Part shown: positions 30,908-41,122 of the stretch, in pieces
Layout of the letters: each line of letters starts with the position of its first letter
How positions within the stretch are numbered: the stretch's first letter is position 1
Origin: an uncultured Shimia sp.
GTDB lineage: Bacteria > Pseudomonadota > Alphaproteobacteria > Rhodobacterales > Rhodobacteraceae
Reading direction: 5' to 3'
NCBI RefSeq assembly: GCF_947498095.1
Contig: NZ_CANMJE010000009.1
Coordinates: 62,001 to 126,000 of the forward strand
Length of the DNA: 64,000 bases
Program-made: the position numbers and the translations under genes
The notes under the pieces: model-generated
Database searches by the model: none
The model's input: the letters and a program-made list of their open reading frames with translations, nothing else
What the model was told of the DNA's origin: nothing

Positions 30908-32587
30908 ATGTATTGGCGCGTAGTTGCATTTCTGAGCCTGCTTTTGCCGACAGTGGTTGCTGCGCAAGAGCCCCCTATCATTCACGACGCAGAACACTAC
31001 ATTCTGCTGAACCAGCATGCCGAGCGCTGGCAGCAAGAAGACACGGAAATCAGCGAAAAGCTTGCAAGTATCCGTGATGCAAACGGCGGCAAAGCCCCAA
31101 ACATAGTTTACATTTTGCTCGATGATCTCGGGTTTGGTGAGATCGGGATGCCCAATCTCGATGTTATCCGCGGCTACAGCACTCCGAATATTTCTGGGTT
31201 CGCCGAGCAAGGGCTCTCCTTTATGAGAATGTATACCGAACCCTCATGCACGCCTACGCGGGCGGCAATGATGACGGGACGCTATGCCATTCGCACCGGT
31301 ACGACAGAGGCGAAATCGGTAGTTTCCGGTGATGGTCTCAGCGCATGGGAAGTTACCTTGGCCGAAGTTCTTAGTGAAGGCGGTTACAAGACTGTTCATA
31401 TGGGCAAATGGCACTTGGGCGACATTGAGGAATCCTATGCCTTTAACCAGGGGTTCGACTATGCCGAGCACCCGGTTCACCAACAGGGCCAGATGGCAAT
31501 CATGAATGCGGACGCCGAGCAGGAAGGCATCTCGACCGGCCTGTCACAGACCGCGCGCACCAATACCTATGAGCTGGACAAAAGCTTTCGCCTGAACCCG
31601 CATGCGATGGTCTATGGCATCGTCGGTGAAAAGGGCGGGGCATCACGCGAAGTCAATTTCGAAGCCGGTGAAATCTATACGCAGGCCCACTATCAGCGCA
31701 TGGAAGAGGATTATAAAAACGGTGTTCTGGAGCAGCTTGAACAGCTGGCCGGTAGCAACCAGCCCTTTTTCCTGAACTACTGGCCGCAGCTGCCCATATC
31801 TCTGACCCGTGGGGACATCGACGGGGCACAGACGCTGAACGGTGGCCCGATGGCGGAATCCTTGGCGACGGTAGATACCTGGATCGGAGAGATCCTGTCA
31901 AAACTGGACGAATTGGGCATTGCCGAAAACACGATTGTCATCGTCATGGGTGACAACGGACCCTTCATGCAATATCGCGAGTATAGCGGTCAGAACGACC
32001 GGATTTACCGCGGCGGCAAAACTGACCATCTGGAAGGTGGCGTGCGGGTCAATGCCTTTATGCGGTGGCCGGCGGGTATAGAAGCGGGCGGTCGGGTTCA
32101 GGACATTGTCCATGTAACCGATCTATTTACAACGCTGGCTCGACTAGCCGACAGCGACGACCATATCCCACGCGACCGATTGATCGATGGCGTCGACCAG
32201 ACGCCGCTGCTGTTTGTGGGCGATAGCCATGGGCGGCGCGATTACGTCTTTATCTACGAAGGTCCGGTGTTGCGATCCATCGTGAAACAACAGTTCAAAT
32301 TTCACCTGCCCACACCGGGGGCCAATCCGATCGCCGCACCCGTTTTCGACCTTTACAAGGACAGTCGCGAAGAGCGGATTGATACGGCAAAGACAATCAC
32401 CTTGGGTGTTGGCTTTGGTGGGCCATTTGTTGGCATGATGAAACGCCATCTGGGATGGAAACAGAAGTATCCCGACCGCGAGCAAGGGCACGGTGTTCCC
32501 TATGGCGGGATCGAGAACCTGAGACCGGAAACTCAAGCGTTGGTCGATGGTTTTGCCATGATGGGACAACTGATGGGCAAAGAATGA
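30908..32587 (+). CDS. Sulfatase / arylsulfatase with N-terminal signal peptide
   Basis: 559 aa; NIVYILLDDLGFGEIG, EPSCTPTRAAMMTGRYAIRTG (formylglycine CxPxR), GKWHLG. Confidence 0.93.
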   Translation: MYWRVVAFLSLLLPTVVAAQEPPIIHDAEHYILLNQHAERWQQEDTEISEKLASIRDANGGKAPNIVYILLDDLGFGEIGMPNLDVIRGYSTPNISGFAEQGLSFMRMYTEPSCTPTRAAMMTGRYAIRTGTTEAKSVVSGDGLSAWEVTLAEVLSEGGYKTVHMGKWHLGDIEESYAFNQGFDYAEHPVHQQGQMAIMNADAEQEGISTGLSQTARTNTYELDKSFRLNPHAMVYGIVGEKGGASREVNFEAGEIYTQAHYQRMEEDYKNGVLEQLEQLAGSNQPFFLNYWPQLPISLTRGDIDGAQTLNGGPMAESLATVDTWIGEILSKLDELGIAENTIVIVMGDNGPFMQYREYSGQNDRIYRGGKTDHLEGGVRVNAFMRWPAGIEAGGRVQDIVHVTDLFTTLARLADSDDHIPRDRLIDGVDQTPLLFVGDSHGRRDYVFIYEGPVLRSIVKQQFKFHLPTPGANPIAAPVFDLYKDSREERIDTAKTITLGVGFGGPFVGMMKRHLGWKQKYPDREQGHGVPYGGIENLRPETQALVDGFAMMGQLMGKE

Positions 32588-32827
32588 CGGCCGCATAAAT
32601 GACAGTTTTGCCGCGCTCGGCGGACATTCAACCCGAGCGCGGCGATAATCGCATTTTCGGCAAGGCTGGCGTAGCGCAGCATTGCGCCGGATGCCGGGCG
32701 CCATCTGCCCTCTGAAGATAGACCCAAAGCGGGCCCTGCGCCATGTTCCCCCGCATGAGTGAGCGACGTGACATCCAAGGGTCTACGCCCTAGGTTGTCC
32801 TTGATACTCGAATCCCGAAGGCCCCTT

Positions 32828-34579
32828 ATGAGCGACACAGACTCTTCTGACACCGTCTATCAGGTTCTCGCACGAAAATACCGCCCCGAGACCTTTGCCG
32901 ACCTTGTCGGACAGGACGCCATGGTGCGCACACTGAAAAACGCGTTTGAAGCGGATCGCATCGCGCAGGCCTTTGTGATGACCGGCATCCGCGGCGTGGG
33001 CAAAACCACCACCGCGCGGATCATCGCCAAGGGCATGAACTGTATCGGTGAAGATGGGGAAGGCGGACCAACCACAGAGCCATGTGGTACATGTGAACAC
33101 TGCGTCGCGATCATGGAGGGCCGCCATGTCGATGTGATGGAGATGGACGCCGCCAGCCGCACCGGTGTGAATGATATCCGCGAGATCATCGACTCGGTGC
33201 ACTACCGGGCCGCTTCGGCGCGCTACAAGATCTATATCATCGATGAGGTTCACATGCTGTCGACCAGTGCGTTCAACGCGCTGTTGAAGACGTTGGAAGA
33301 ACCACCCGCCCATGTAAAGTTCATCTTCGCCACCACCGAAATTCGCAAAGTTCCGGTCACGGTCCTGTCACGCTGCCAACGCTTTGACCTGCGCCGGATT
33401 GAACCAGAAGACATGATCGCCATGTTGCGCCGCATTGCGACGGCAGAGAACGCCGAGATCAGTGACGATGCGCTGGCCTTGATCACCCGCGCGGCCGAAG
33501 GCTCGGCCCGTGACGCGCAATCGCTTCTGGATCAGGCCATCTCTCACGGTGCCGGTGAAACCACCGCCGATCAGGTGCGCGCCATGTTGGGGCTGGCCGA
33601 CCGCGGTCGCGTTCTCGATCTCTTTGACATGGTGATGAAAGGCGACGCCGGTGGCGCCCTATCCGAGCTGAGCGCGCAATATGCTGATGGGGCCGATCCG
33701 ATGGCCGTGTTGCGTGATCTGGCCGAGGTGACCCATTGGGTTAGCGTCGTGAAAATTACCCCAGATGCGGCGAAGGATCCGACGATCAGCCCTGATGAAC
33801 GCTCGCGCGGTCAGTTCATGGCCGACAAACTTCCGATGCGCATCCTGACCCGCATGTGGCAGATGCTTTTGAAAGCGCTAGAAGAGGTTGGTGCTGCGCC
33901 AAACGCCATGATGGCTGCCGAAATGGCGATCATTCGTCTCACCCATGTGGCCGACCTGCCGAGTCCCGAGGAACTGGTTCGCAAACTTCAAGATACACCA
34001 CCTCCTCCCCCTTCGGGTGGTCCCGGCGGCGGTGTGCCCGCGAGTGGACCCGCAGACGGCAGCCAGGCCTATTCCACAACTCAGGTTGCCGGTGGTCCCG
34101 GAGGCACTGTGACTGCTCTGGCCCCGCAAACCGAAACCGCGCTGGCACGGTTCGCAACTTTCGACCATGTGATCGAGTTGATCCGCAAGAACCGCGACGC
34201 CAAATTGTTGATGGACATCGAGGCCGACATGCGGCTGGTCTCGTATCGCCCCGGTAGGATTGAGTTCGTTCCAACGGACAAAGCCCCCTCGGACTTGGCC
34301 CAGCGTTTGGGCTCGCGTCTGCAAAGTTGGACAGGCAACCGTTGGGCAGTGATCGTGGTCAGTGATGGCGGTGGCGAGACCATTGTCGAAAAGCGCAACG
34401 CGGCTGAAAACGCCCTAAAGGGTGAGGCCGCTGATCACCCAATGGTCAAAGCTGTGTTCGATGCATTTCCAAAGGCCAAGATCATCTCGATAAAGACCCA
34501 ACAGGACATCACGGCGAAAGCCCAAGAGGAGGCCCTTCCCGAGGTCGAAGACGAATGGGATCCATTTGAAGAGGATTGA
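32828..34579 (+). CDS. dnaX: DNA polymerase III subunit gamma/tau
   Basis: YQVLARKYRPETFADLVGQD, GIRGVGKTTTARIIAKGMNC, IIDEVHMLS. Confidence 0.97.
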   Translation: MSDTDSSDTVYQVLARKYRPETFADLVGQDAMVRTLKNAFEADRIAQAFVMTGIRGVGKTTTARIIAKGMNCIGEDGEGGPTTEPCGTCEHCVAIMEGRHVDVMEMDAASRTGVNDIREIIDSVHYRAASARYKIYIIDEVHMLSTSAFNALLKTLEEPPAHVKFIFATTEIRKVPVTVLSRCQRFDLRRIEPEDMIAMLRRIATAENAEISDDALALITRAAEGSARDAQSLLDQAISHGAGETTADQVRAMLGLADRGRVLDLFDMVMKGDAGGALSELSAQYADGADPMAVLRDLAEVTHWVSVVKITPDAAKDPTISPDERSRGQFMADKLPMRILTRMWQMLLKALEEVGAAPNAMMAAEMAIIRLTHVADLPSPEELVRKLQDTPPPPPSGGPGGGVPASGPADGSQAYSTTQVAGGPGGTVTALAPQTETALARFATFDHVIELIRKNRDAKLLMDIEADMRLVSYRPGRIEFVPTDKAPSDLAQRLGSRLQSWTGNRWAVIVVSDGGGETIVEKRNAAENALKGEAADHPMVKAVFDAFPKAKIISIKTQQDITAKAQEEALPEVEDEWDPFEED

Positions 34580-35426
34580 TCAACTGCAGCGCAGATTCAT
34601 TCAAGCCGACGTTTTTTCACCTACCCCTACCCTTGGTAACGGGCTGGCCGTGGTTGTTGATGCAGACGGCATGAGCGACGACGAGATGCAGGCCTTTGCG
34701 GCGTGGACCAATCTTGCCGAAACTACATTCCTGTTGCCTCCGACAACGGCGGATGCCGACTATCGCCTTAGGATATTTACCCCGGGCCGCGAGATGTTGT
34801 TTGCGGGGCACCCGACTTTGGGCAGCTGTGCCGCTTGGCTGCATTCTGGCAACGCGCCCGCCAGAGCAGATGTCGTCCGACAGGAATGCGCCATAGGCAT
34901 CGTGGACATCGACCTTACCGGCGCGGCTCCGGCCTTTGTGTCTCCTCCAACTCGCATTGCACCAATGGATCCTCAGGAAAAGATAAGAATTATCAACACC
35001 TTGGGAATAGAAGAGCAGCAAGTCAAGAACGCCGTGACGCTTGACAACGGCCCGGTTTGGCAACTGCTGGAACTCAACAGCGCGGCGGAAGTACTTGCGG
35101 TTGATGAAACCCGGGTGCGGTGGCCTGAGTTCGTCGGAGTGTCGCTGTTTGGCGCGCTCCCCAAAGGCGGACCGTTTGATTATGAAACCCGTAATATCAG
35201 CCCTTCCAGCGGCATGTCAGAAGACCCGATCACAGGCTCACTGAACGCCGCCATTGCGTGCTGGCTATTGGCTGAAGACCGGCTGCCGGACAGTGCCATC
35301 GCAGCCCAAGGCACCAAGATGGGGCGCTCGGGTCGGGTGTATTACCGGCGCGACCCGCAACGTCCCGGAAAGGTTTTGATTGGAGGTCAAAGCCATATTC
35401 TGATTGAGGGCGTGCTGAACCTGTAG
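34566..35426 (+). CDS. PhzF family phenazine biosynthesis-like isomerase
   Basis: 286 aa; VFSPTPTLGNGLAVV, ETTFLLPP, EDPITGSLNAAIACWLL; probable non-ATG start overlapping dnaX end. Confidence 0.9.
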   Translation: MKRIDQLQRRFIQADVFSPTPTLGNGLAVVVDADGMSDDEMQAFAAWTNLAETTFLLPPTTADADYRLRIFTPGREMLFAGHPTLGSCAAWLHSGNAPARADVVRQECAIGIVDIDLTGAAPAFVSPPTRIAPMDPQEKIRIINTLGIEEQQVKNAVTLDNGPVWQLLELNSAAEVLAVDETRVRWPEFVGVSLFGALPKGGPFDYETRNISPSSGMSEDPITGSLNAAIACWLLAEDRLPDSAIAAQGTKMGRSGRVYYRRDPQRPGKVLIGGQSHILIEGVLNL

Positions 35427-35442
35427 CAGCTGGCAGCAATGC

Positions 35443-36576
35443 TTAGGCTCTTTGTGACAAAAACCCAGAGACCCGGAGCAGACCTTCTTTCAAAACCTCG
35501 GGGTTGTTCGCAAACCCAATCCGCACATAACCTTCCATGCCCAGCGCCGACCCGGGTGTGAACATCACTCCGGTTTCCTTCAGCAATGCGACGCAAAAAT
35601 CGCGTGATGACATCGGCAGTTCATATTTGAGCAGAGCCGTGGTGCCAGCGCGCGGCTTGATCCACGAGATCAGCGGTTCGCCCTCAACCCATTGAGACAG
35701 AAAACCAAGGTTGCCCCGCGTAATGCCGTGGCTACGCGCCAACACGCGATCCACATTTTCAAGCGCCAGAGTTGCGAAATGGTCGTCGATCATGCCAACT
35801 GAGATCGTGTCATAGTCGCGGTGGATCGACACCGCCTCGATCACTTCACGCGGAGCTGCGATCCACCCAAGCCGCAAACCTGCAAGTGAAAACGCCTTGG
35901 ACGTACTGGCAGTGCTGATGCCTTTTTCATAGATGTCGGCCATCGAAGCCCCCATGCCGTCGCCATCTTGGGCCGTGCCGCGATAAACCTCATCGCAGAG
36001 AACCCAAGCGCCGACCTCGCGCGCGATCGCAGCGATCTCTTCCAGCATCTTGCGCCCCATCAGTGCGCCTGTGGGATTGTTGGGGTTGTTGATGGCAATC
36101 AGTTGCGTGTCTTTCGTGACCATCCCGCGCAAGGCATCCAGATCGGGCAGCCAATTGTCCTCTTCCCGCAGATGCAAAAGGTGCATCTCGGCCCCGATGC
36201 TTTCAGGGATCGAATAGTGCTGTTGATAGGTCGGTACCACGGCCACCACGTGATCGCCGCGCGACACCAGCGCCTTGTGGACCAGCATATTGGCACCAAT
36301 CGTACCGTGAGTGACGATCAGCGTCTCGGGCGTCTGCCTTTCGTAAAGCGCGGCAATGGCCGTGCGCAGGCGGTCTGAACCCTCGATGGCGCCATAGGTC
36401 ATCTTCATCGTCAAAAGATCGGACAGGTCCGTTTCATTCTTTCCTGCCAGCGCCAACAATTCCGCGATGGAAATGCTCTCTACACAGGTCTCGGCAAGGT
36501 TCCACTCACAACGCGTCTCCCACTCGTTCATCCAGATCTCAACGCCGAAAGGTTCGATATGCATGTCTGTCCTCAC
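35443..36576 (-). CDS. PLP-dependent class I/II aminotransferase
   Basis: 377 aa; INNPNNPTGALM, STSKAFSLAGLRLGW lysine region. Confidence 0.92.
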   Translation of the reverse strand: MRTDMHIEPFGVEIWMNEWETRCEWNLAETCVESISIAELLALAGKNETDLSDLLTMKMTYGAIEGSDRLRTAIAALYERQTPETLIVTHGTIGANMLVHKALVSRGDHVVAVVPTYQQHYSIPESIGAEMHLLHLREEDNWLPDLDALRGMVTKDTQLIAINNPNNPTGALMGRKMLEEIAAIAREVGAWVLCDEVYRGTAQDGDGMGASMADIYEKGISTASTSKAFSLAGLRLGWIAAPREVIEAVSIHRDYDTISVGMIDDHFATLALENVDRVLARSHGITRGNLGFLSQWVEGEPLISWIKPRAGTTALLKYELPMSSRDFCVALLKETGVMFTPGSALGMEGYVRIGFANNPEVLKEGLLRVSGFLSQRA

Positions 36577-36704
36577 TGATCCGTCGTTTGCCCGACGCTA
36601 GCCATTGCATGGACAAAACGCCAGCCTCGGCGTTTCACCTTGCCCGCAGGCTTTGCGAGGCTTATCTAGGCCGCAACAGACACGATCCGGATCAGGAGAG
36701 ATTT

Positions 36705-37049
36705 ATGCTCAAAGGGCTTGGTAACATTGGCGACATGGCCAAAATGATGAAACAGGCGCAGGAAATGCAGTCCAAAATGACGGACATGCAAGAAGAGCTG
36801 CACAACGTCATGGTTGTCGGTGAAAGCGGTGCCGGTCTGGTCAAAGCAACGGCATCGGCCAAGGGTGAACTCAAGGCGTTGGATATCGATCCTTCGATTT
36901 TTAATGGCGACGACAAAGAGGTGGTCGAAGACCTGATCCTCGCGGCCATCAAAGACGCCCAGACCAAAGCCGCTGACCGCAGTCAGGAAGAACTGAACAA
37001 GATCACCGAGAGCCTTGGCCTGCCTTCGGATATCAAGCTGCCGTTCTAA
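36705..37049 (+). CDS. YbaB/EbfC family nucleoid-associated protein
   Basis: 114 aa [25 protein letters not shown]; synteny dnaX...ebfC-recR; start trimmed to 36705 (preceded by AGGAGAG). Confidence 0.95.
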   Translation: MLKGLGNIGDMAKMMKQAQEMQSKMTDMQEELHNVMVVGESGAGLVKATASAKGELKALDIDPSIFNGDDKEVVEDLILAAIKDAQTKAADRSQEELNKITESLGLPSDIKLPF

Positions 37050-37135
37050 AGGCTTGCGCCACCCGGGCGAATTCTTGCTATACATACTCAAAACCTCGGC
37101 GGCCTCGGCCGCCGGACTTTTGTGAGGCAAAGCCC

Positions 37136-37726
37136 ATGAGCAGCAATGACATCGACACCTTGATCGAGATGATGGCGAAACTGCCGGGTTTGGGCCCGCG
37201 CAGCGCACGCCGGGCTGTTTTGCACTTGATCCGCAAGCGGGCATTGTTGCTGACGCCATTGGCCGATGCGATGCAGACCGTGGCCGCAACGGCGCGGGAA
37301 TGCCTGAACTGTGGCAATGTCGGCACCTCTGACATCTGCGAAATCTGCAATGACGAGAAACGCGCGACCGGTGAGTTGTGCGTGGTGGAAGATGTCTCGG
37401 ACCTTTGGGCCATGGAGCGCGCAAACGTGTTCAAGGGACGCTATCACGTTCTGGGAGGCACATTGTCCGCCTTGGAAGGTATCGGCCCAGAGGATCTCTC
37501 GATTCCAAAATTAGTCGATCGCATCACCACTGAACACATCTCAGAAGTGATCCTCGCGCTGAACGCAACCGTAGATGGGCAGACCACGGCGCATTACATC
37601 GCCGATCAGGTGGAAGACCGGGTACGACTGACATCGCTGGCCCAAGGCGTTCCCATCGGGGGGGAGTTGGACTACCTGGACGAAGGCACCATCAGCGCGG
37701 CCCTGACCGCTCGCAAAGCGCTCTGA
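37136..37726 (+). CDS. recR: Recombination mediator RecR
   Basis: 196 aa; [20 protein letters not shown], zinc finger [16 protein letters not shown], Toprim. Confidence 0.96.
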   Translation: MSSNDIDTLIEMMAKLPGLGPRSARRAVLHLIRKRALLLTPLADAMQTVAATARECLNCGNVGTSDICEICNDEKRATGELCVVEDVSDLWAMERANVFKGRYHVLGGTLSALEGIGPEDLSIPKLVDRITTEHISEVILALNATVDGQTTAHYIADQVEDRVRLTSLAQGVPIGGELDYLDEGTISAALTARKAL

Positions 37727-37868
37727 CCTCTCCACGCGGCGGGTGCTCCTGACAGGAAACGGCTACAACAGTTGACCCGCCGCCGCCAAAGGCTTGTGAA
37801 ACCACCACCCGGTGCTAGGGTTTCCAGCGGTCAAAACTCTGGCCGGACTTTCCAAGCCAAGGCGCAAC

Positions 37869-38786
37869 ATGACGCTCCGTGATCCTGATCCTCAACCCTC
37901 TGGTGACAATCTGGCTCTGGCCGTTGGGGCCATTGTTTTTTCGGTCTTTGCCCTGTCGCTCGGAGATGCGCTGATCAAGTTGACCAGCAACAGTTTCGCA
38001 CTGTGGCAGATCTTTGTCTTGCGGTCGCTGTTGGCGACCCCGGCGCTGGTTCTGATCTGGCGGCTTTATGGGCGTCGCGCGTCCCTGTGGCCAAAGCATC
38101 TTTTCTGGACTTTGGTACGCAGCTTGATGTTGGTGGGCATGTGGGTGATTTATTATGGCGCCCTGCCCCATTTGCAACTGCCCGTGGCGGCGGCCGCATT
38201 CTACACCCTCCCGTTTTTCATCACCCTGTTCTCAGCAGTTCTTCTCGGAGACCGCATCAGCCGACAAGGTTGGTTGGCCGTCGGCATTGGCTTCGCAGGT
38301 ATCCTGCTGATCCTGAAACCTGATGCGGGCGATTTTAATACCTACGCCTTAAAGCCACTCTTGTCTGCCATGCTTTATGCGTTGGCCATGATCCTGACCC
38401 GCAGCAAATGCCGGGGTGAGAACCCGATGACGCTCGCGCTGGCGCTGAACCTCAGCTTCATCGCCGTTGGCACGGTCGCGTCACTGGGCTTGACTGCTAT
38501 GCCAAGTTTGCCGCCAGAAGGGTTTATGCTCAGCCGCTGGACCGAGATGAACAGCGCCGCATGGACCACTATGGGCATTATGGCTGCCGGGATCCTAGTT
38601 GGCAGTCTCGGCGCGGCCATTGCATATCAAAAGGGACCGCCCGCAGTGGTCGGGATTTTTGACTTTGCTTATGTCGGATTTTCGGTGGTTTGGGGTGTTT
38701 TGATCATCGGTGAAGTCCCCAGCGCGACCGCATTTGCAGGCATCGCCTTGATCACGGTCGCCGGGGTCCTGTCGGTCAAAAAATAG
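37869..38786 (+). CDS. DMT family (EamA) transporter
   Basis: Ten-TM EamA pattern; ATG at 37869 (MTLRDPDPQPSG). Confidence 0.9.
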   Translation: MTLRDPDPQPSGDNLALAVGAIVFSVFALSLGDALIKLTSNSFALWQIFVLRSLLATPALVLIWRLYGRRASLWPKHLFWTLVRSLMLVGMWVIYYGALPHLQLPVAAAAFYTLPFFITLFSAVLLGDRISRQGWLAVGIGFAGILLILKPDAGDFNTYALKPLLSAMLYALAMILTRSKCRGENPMTLALALNLSFIAVGTVASLGLTAMPSLPPEGFMLSRWTEMNSAAWTTMGIMAAGILVGSLGAAIAYQKGPPAVVGIFDFAYVGFSVVWGVLIIGEVPSATAFAGIALITVAGVLSVKK

Positions 38787-38837
38787 CGCCCCGGTCGACT
38801 GGACCGAGGCGCTAAGAAAACAAGTTTTGAACCCAGC

Positions 38838-39596
38838 TTAGGGTTGTTCTTTTTCGTCGTCGGATGGAAGGTTGAAGAAGCTGTCAGCGTCGGCAAAATC
38901 GCCTGCGCCACGCTTGTCTTCTTCGTCTTCACCCTCATCGTCATTGGAGAGCGAGAAGGTTTCCAGCCCTTCAATGGCAGAGGGGATTCTGGGTTCAGCT
39001 TCCATCCCCAAGGATTGTTCGGTCGACACCAGTTTGCGGCGCTCGTCGTCTGTCATCACTTCGCCATCAGCAGCCTTTTTGGCCGCCGCTTTTTGTACAA
39101 CCGCATCCAGTTCAGATTGTTTGCACAATCCCAATGCCACCGGATCAATCGGCTGAATGTTCGAGATGTTCCAGTGGGTGCGTTCACGAATGGCCTGAAT
39201 GGTCGGTTTGGTGGTGCCAACCAGTTTCGAGATTTGGCCGTCTGTCAGCTCAGGGTGGAATTTCACCAACCACAGGATCGACGCAGGACGATCCTGGCGT
39301 TTGGACAATGGCGTATAGCGAGGACCACGGCGCTTTTCTTCACCCGATGCGGCGGCGTTGAACTTGACCTTCAACTTGAACATCGCGTTGTCTTGCGCAT
39401 TGTCGATGTCTTCCTGATCCAACTGATGGTTGGCAATCGGATCAAACCCTTTGACGCCGGCAGCAACATCACCATCGGCAATGCCCTGAACTTCAAGCTC
39501 GTGCATGCCGACAAAATCGGCGATCTGCTTGAAGCTGATCGTGGTGTTATCAACCAGCCAGACGGCGGTGGCTTTCGGGTGCAGCAATTTGGTCAT
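38838..39596 (-). CDS. trcR: Cell cycle transcriptional regulator TrcR (DUF1013)
   Basis: MTKLLHPKATAVWLVDNTTISFKQIADFVGMHELEVQGIADG, alphaproteobacterial DUF1013; start at 39596. Confidence 0.9.
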   Translation of the reverse strand: MTKLLHPKATAVWLVDNTTISFKQIADFVGMHELEVQGIADGDVAAGVKGFDPIANHQLDQEDIDNAQDNAMFKLKVKFNAAASGEEKRRGPRYTPLSKRQDRPASILWLVKFHPELTDGQISKLVGTTKPTIQAIRERTHWNISNIQPIDPVALGLCKQSELDAVVQKAAAKKAADGEVMTDDERRKLVSTEQSLGMEAEPRIPSAIEGLETFSLSNDDEGEDEEDKRGAGDFADADSFFNLPSDDEKEQP

Positions 39597-39728
39597 TTGC
39601 CAGTCTCCTATACACAAATCTTCCCCGTTGCCTGACTTTGCAGGCGGCACCTTTTGAGGGGTGCGGGTTTCCGTTGTCGGGGAACTTGCGGGCTATATAG
39701 TGGCATTCAGCAGATAAGGAAAGAGTGA

Positions 39729-40367
39729 ATGCGGTTTGTAAGTTTTCTGTCAATTGCCCTGTTGATCGGCGGAGTCTCTCAGGCACAGACCCACAAAGCA
39801 GGGGAATTTGACTATTACGTCATGGCGCTCAGCTGGTCTCCAAACTGGTGCGCCATTGAGGGCGATGCCAAGCGGTCACCGCAATGTGACGCCGCTGAGG
39901 ATTTTGGCTGGGTTCTGCACGGCCTCTGGCCGCAGTATCATCGCGGCTGGCCCGAGAATTGCTACTCACCCGAGCGCAATCCACCACGCTGGCTCACCGA
40001 GCAAATGGCCGATATCATGGGAACGTCCGGCCTCGCCTGGTACCAGTGGAAAAAACACGGACGTTGTTCGGGGCTATCCGGAGAAGATTATTACGCACTG
40101 TCCCGCAAAGCGTACGAAAGTATTGAACGGCCTGTCGTGTTTCGCAAACTCGATCAGACTGTCAAACTGCCCGCCAGTGTCGTTGAAGACGCTTTCCTCA
40201 AGGCCAATCCCCAATTGGACAAAGACATGCTGACCATCACCTGCCGCGGTGGTTTCATTCAGGAAGCACGGGTCTGCCTGTCAAAGGATCTGGAACCCGT
40301 ACCATGTGGCAGGGATACCATTCGTGATTGCACTATGGCGAACGCCAGATTTGATCCGGTTCGTTAA
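39729..40367 (+). CDS. Ribonuclease T2 family protein, secreted
   Basis: 212 aa; signal peptide; LHGLWPQY (CAS I) and WYQWKKHGRCSG (CAS II). Confidence 0.92.
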   Translation: MRFVSFLSIALLIGGVSQAQTHKAGEFDYYVMALSWSPNWCAIEGDAKRSPQCDAAEDFGWVLHGLWPQYHRGWPENCYSPERNPPRWLTEQMADIMGTSGLAWYQWKKHGRCSGLSGEDYYALSRKAYESIERPVVFRKLDQTVKLPASVVEDAFLKANPQLDKDMLTITCRGGFIQEARVCLSKDLEPVPCGRDTIRDCTMANARFDPVR

Positions 40368-40507
40368 GAACCCAGATCTCATCGCGATGGGGTCACATAG
40401 GAACCCACAAGGCCAGCTCAAACATCCGTCAAATCGGCCGGTTACGTGACACAATCACGCTTTGCGGGTTAAGCTGACCCATTCCTATGCTCTGACTTGA
40501 GGAGATC

Positions 40508-41122
40508 ATGATGCGAATTTCGCCCATCGGATTGACCATTACACTATCACTCTTGGTTTCACTGCCCGGTTTTGCCGAGAACTGGAAAGGCCCTTACGAT
40601 GACGCCGGACGCAAGCATGGCAACTTTGAGTTATGGGACGACGAGGAAACCATGATCATCGAAGTTGTTACGTTTCATAACGGGCTACGACATGGGAAGA
40701 GCACGATTTACAATCCTGACGACTCATTCGCAAAAGAGAGTAGCTACAAGGATGGTGTGCTGCACGGTGAGTATTCTGCGTACTTCGCCGACGGCACTCT
40801 CAAAGAACAAGGAAAGTACGAGGACGGCAACGCACACGGCACATGGACTAAATACTATCCAAGCGGTCGCAAACAAGCAGAGATCAACTATGATCGCGGG
40901 CGCTTGCACGGTGATTTTGTCGAGTATTACCCGGCCCTAAAAGACGAAAAGCAGAGTGTCCAGCAACGGCTCGTCTTTCGAAATGGATTGAAACACGGCC
41001 CCGCCGAAACCCGGTACAACAATGTCGAAAACAGTATGAATGAAAGTGGAGAATACAAAGAGGACACCCGTACGGGAACATGGGCAACCTGGTTGGAAAT
41101 GGCAAACTGGCCAGCGAGATAG
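40508..41122 (+). CDS. MORN-repeat protein, N-terminal fragment (frameshifted, see next)
   Basis: Signal peptide then repeated GxxHGxxxxYxxxG units; reading frame leaves the repeat pattern at about 41097. Confidence 0.8.
   Translation: MMRISPIGLTITLSLLVSLPGFAENWKGPYDDAGRKHGNFELWDDEETMIIEVVTFHNGLRHGKSTIYNPDDSFAKESSYKDGVLHGEYSAYFADGTLKEQGKYEDGNAHGTWTKYYPSGRKQAEINYDRGRLHGDFVEYYPALKDEKQSVQQRLVFRNGLKHGPAETRYNNVENSMNESGEYKEDTRTGTWATWLEMANWPAR

Noticed and set aside
32828-34579. Possible programmed frameshift in dnaX producing gamma
   Set aside because: No A-AAA-AAG-type slippery heptamer was seen in dnaX.
34566-34579. dnaX/PhzF-like gene overlap as an unusual fusion
   Set aside because: Short out-of-frame overlap with a non-ATG start is ordinary operon packing; no evidence of a fused product.
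38844-39635. 263-aa + strand ORF opposite trcR
   Set aside because: Antisense to conserved TrcR; no recognisable domain.
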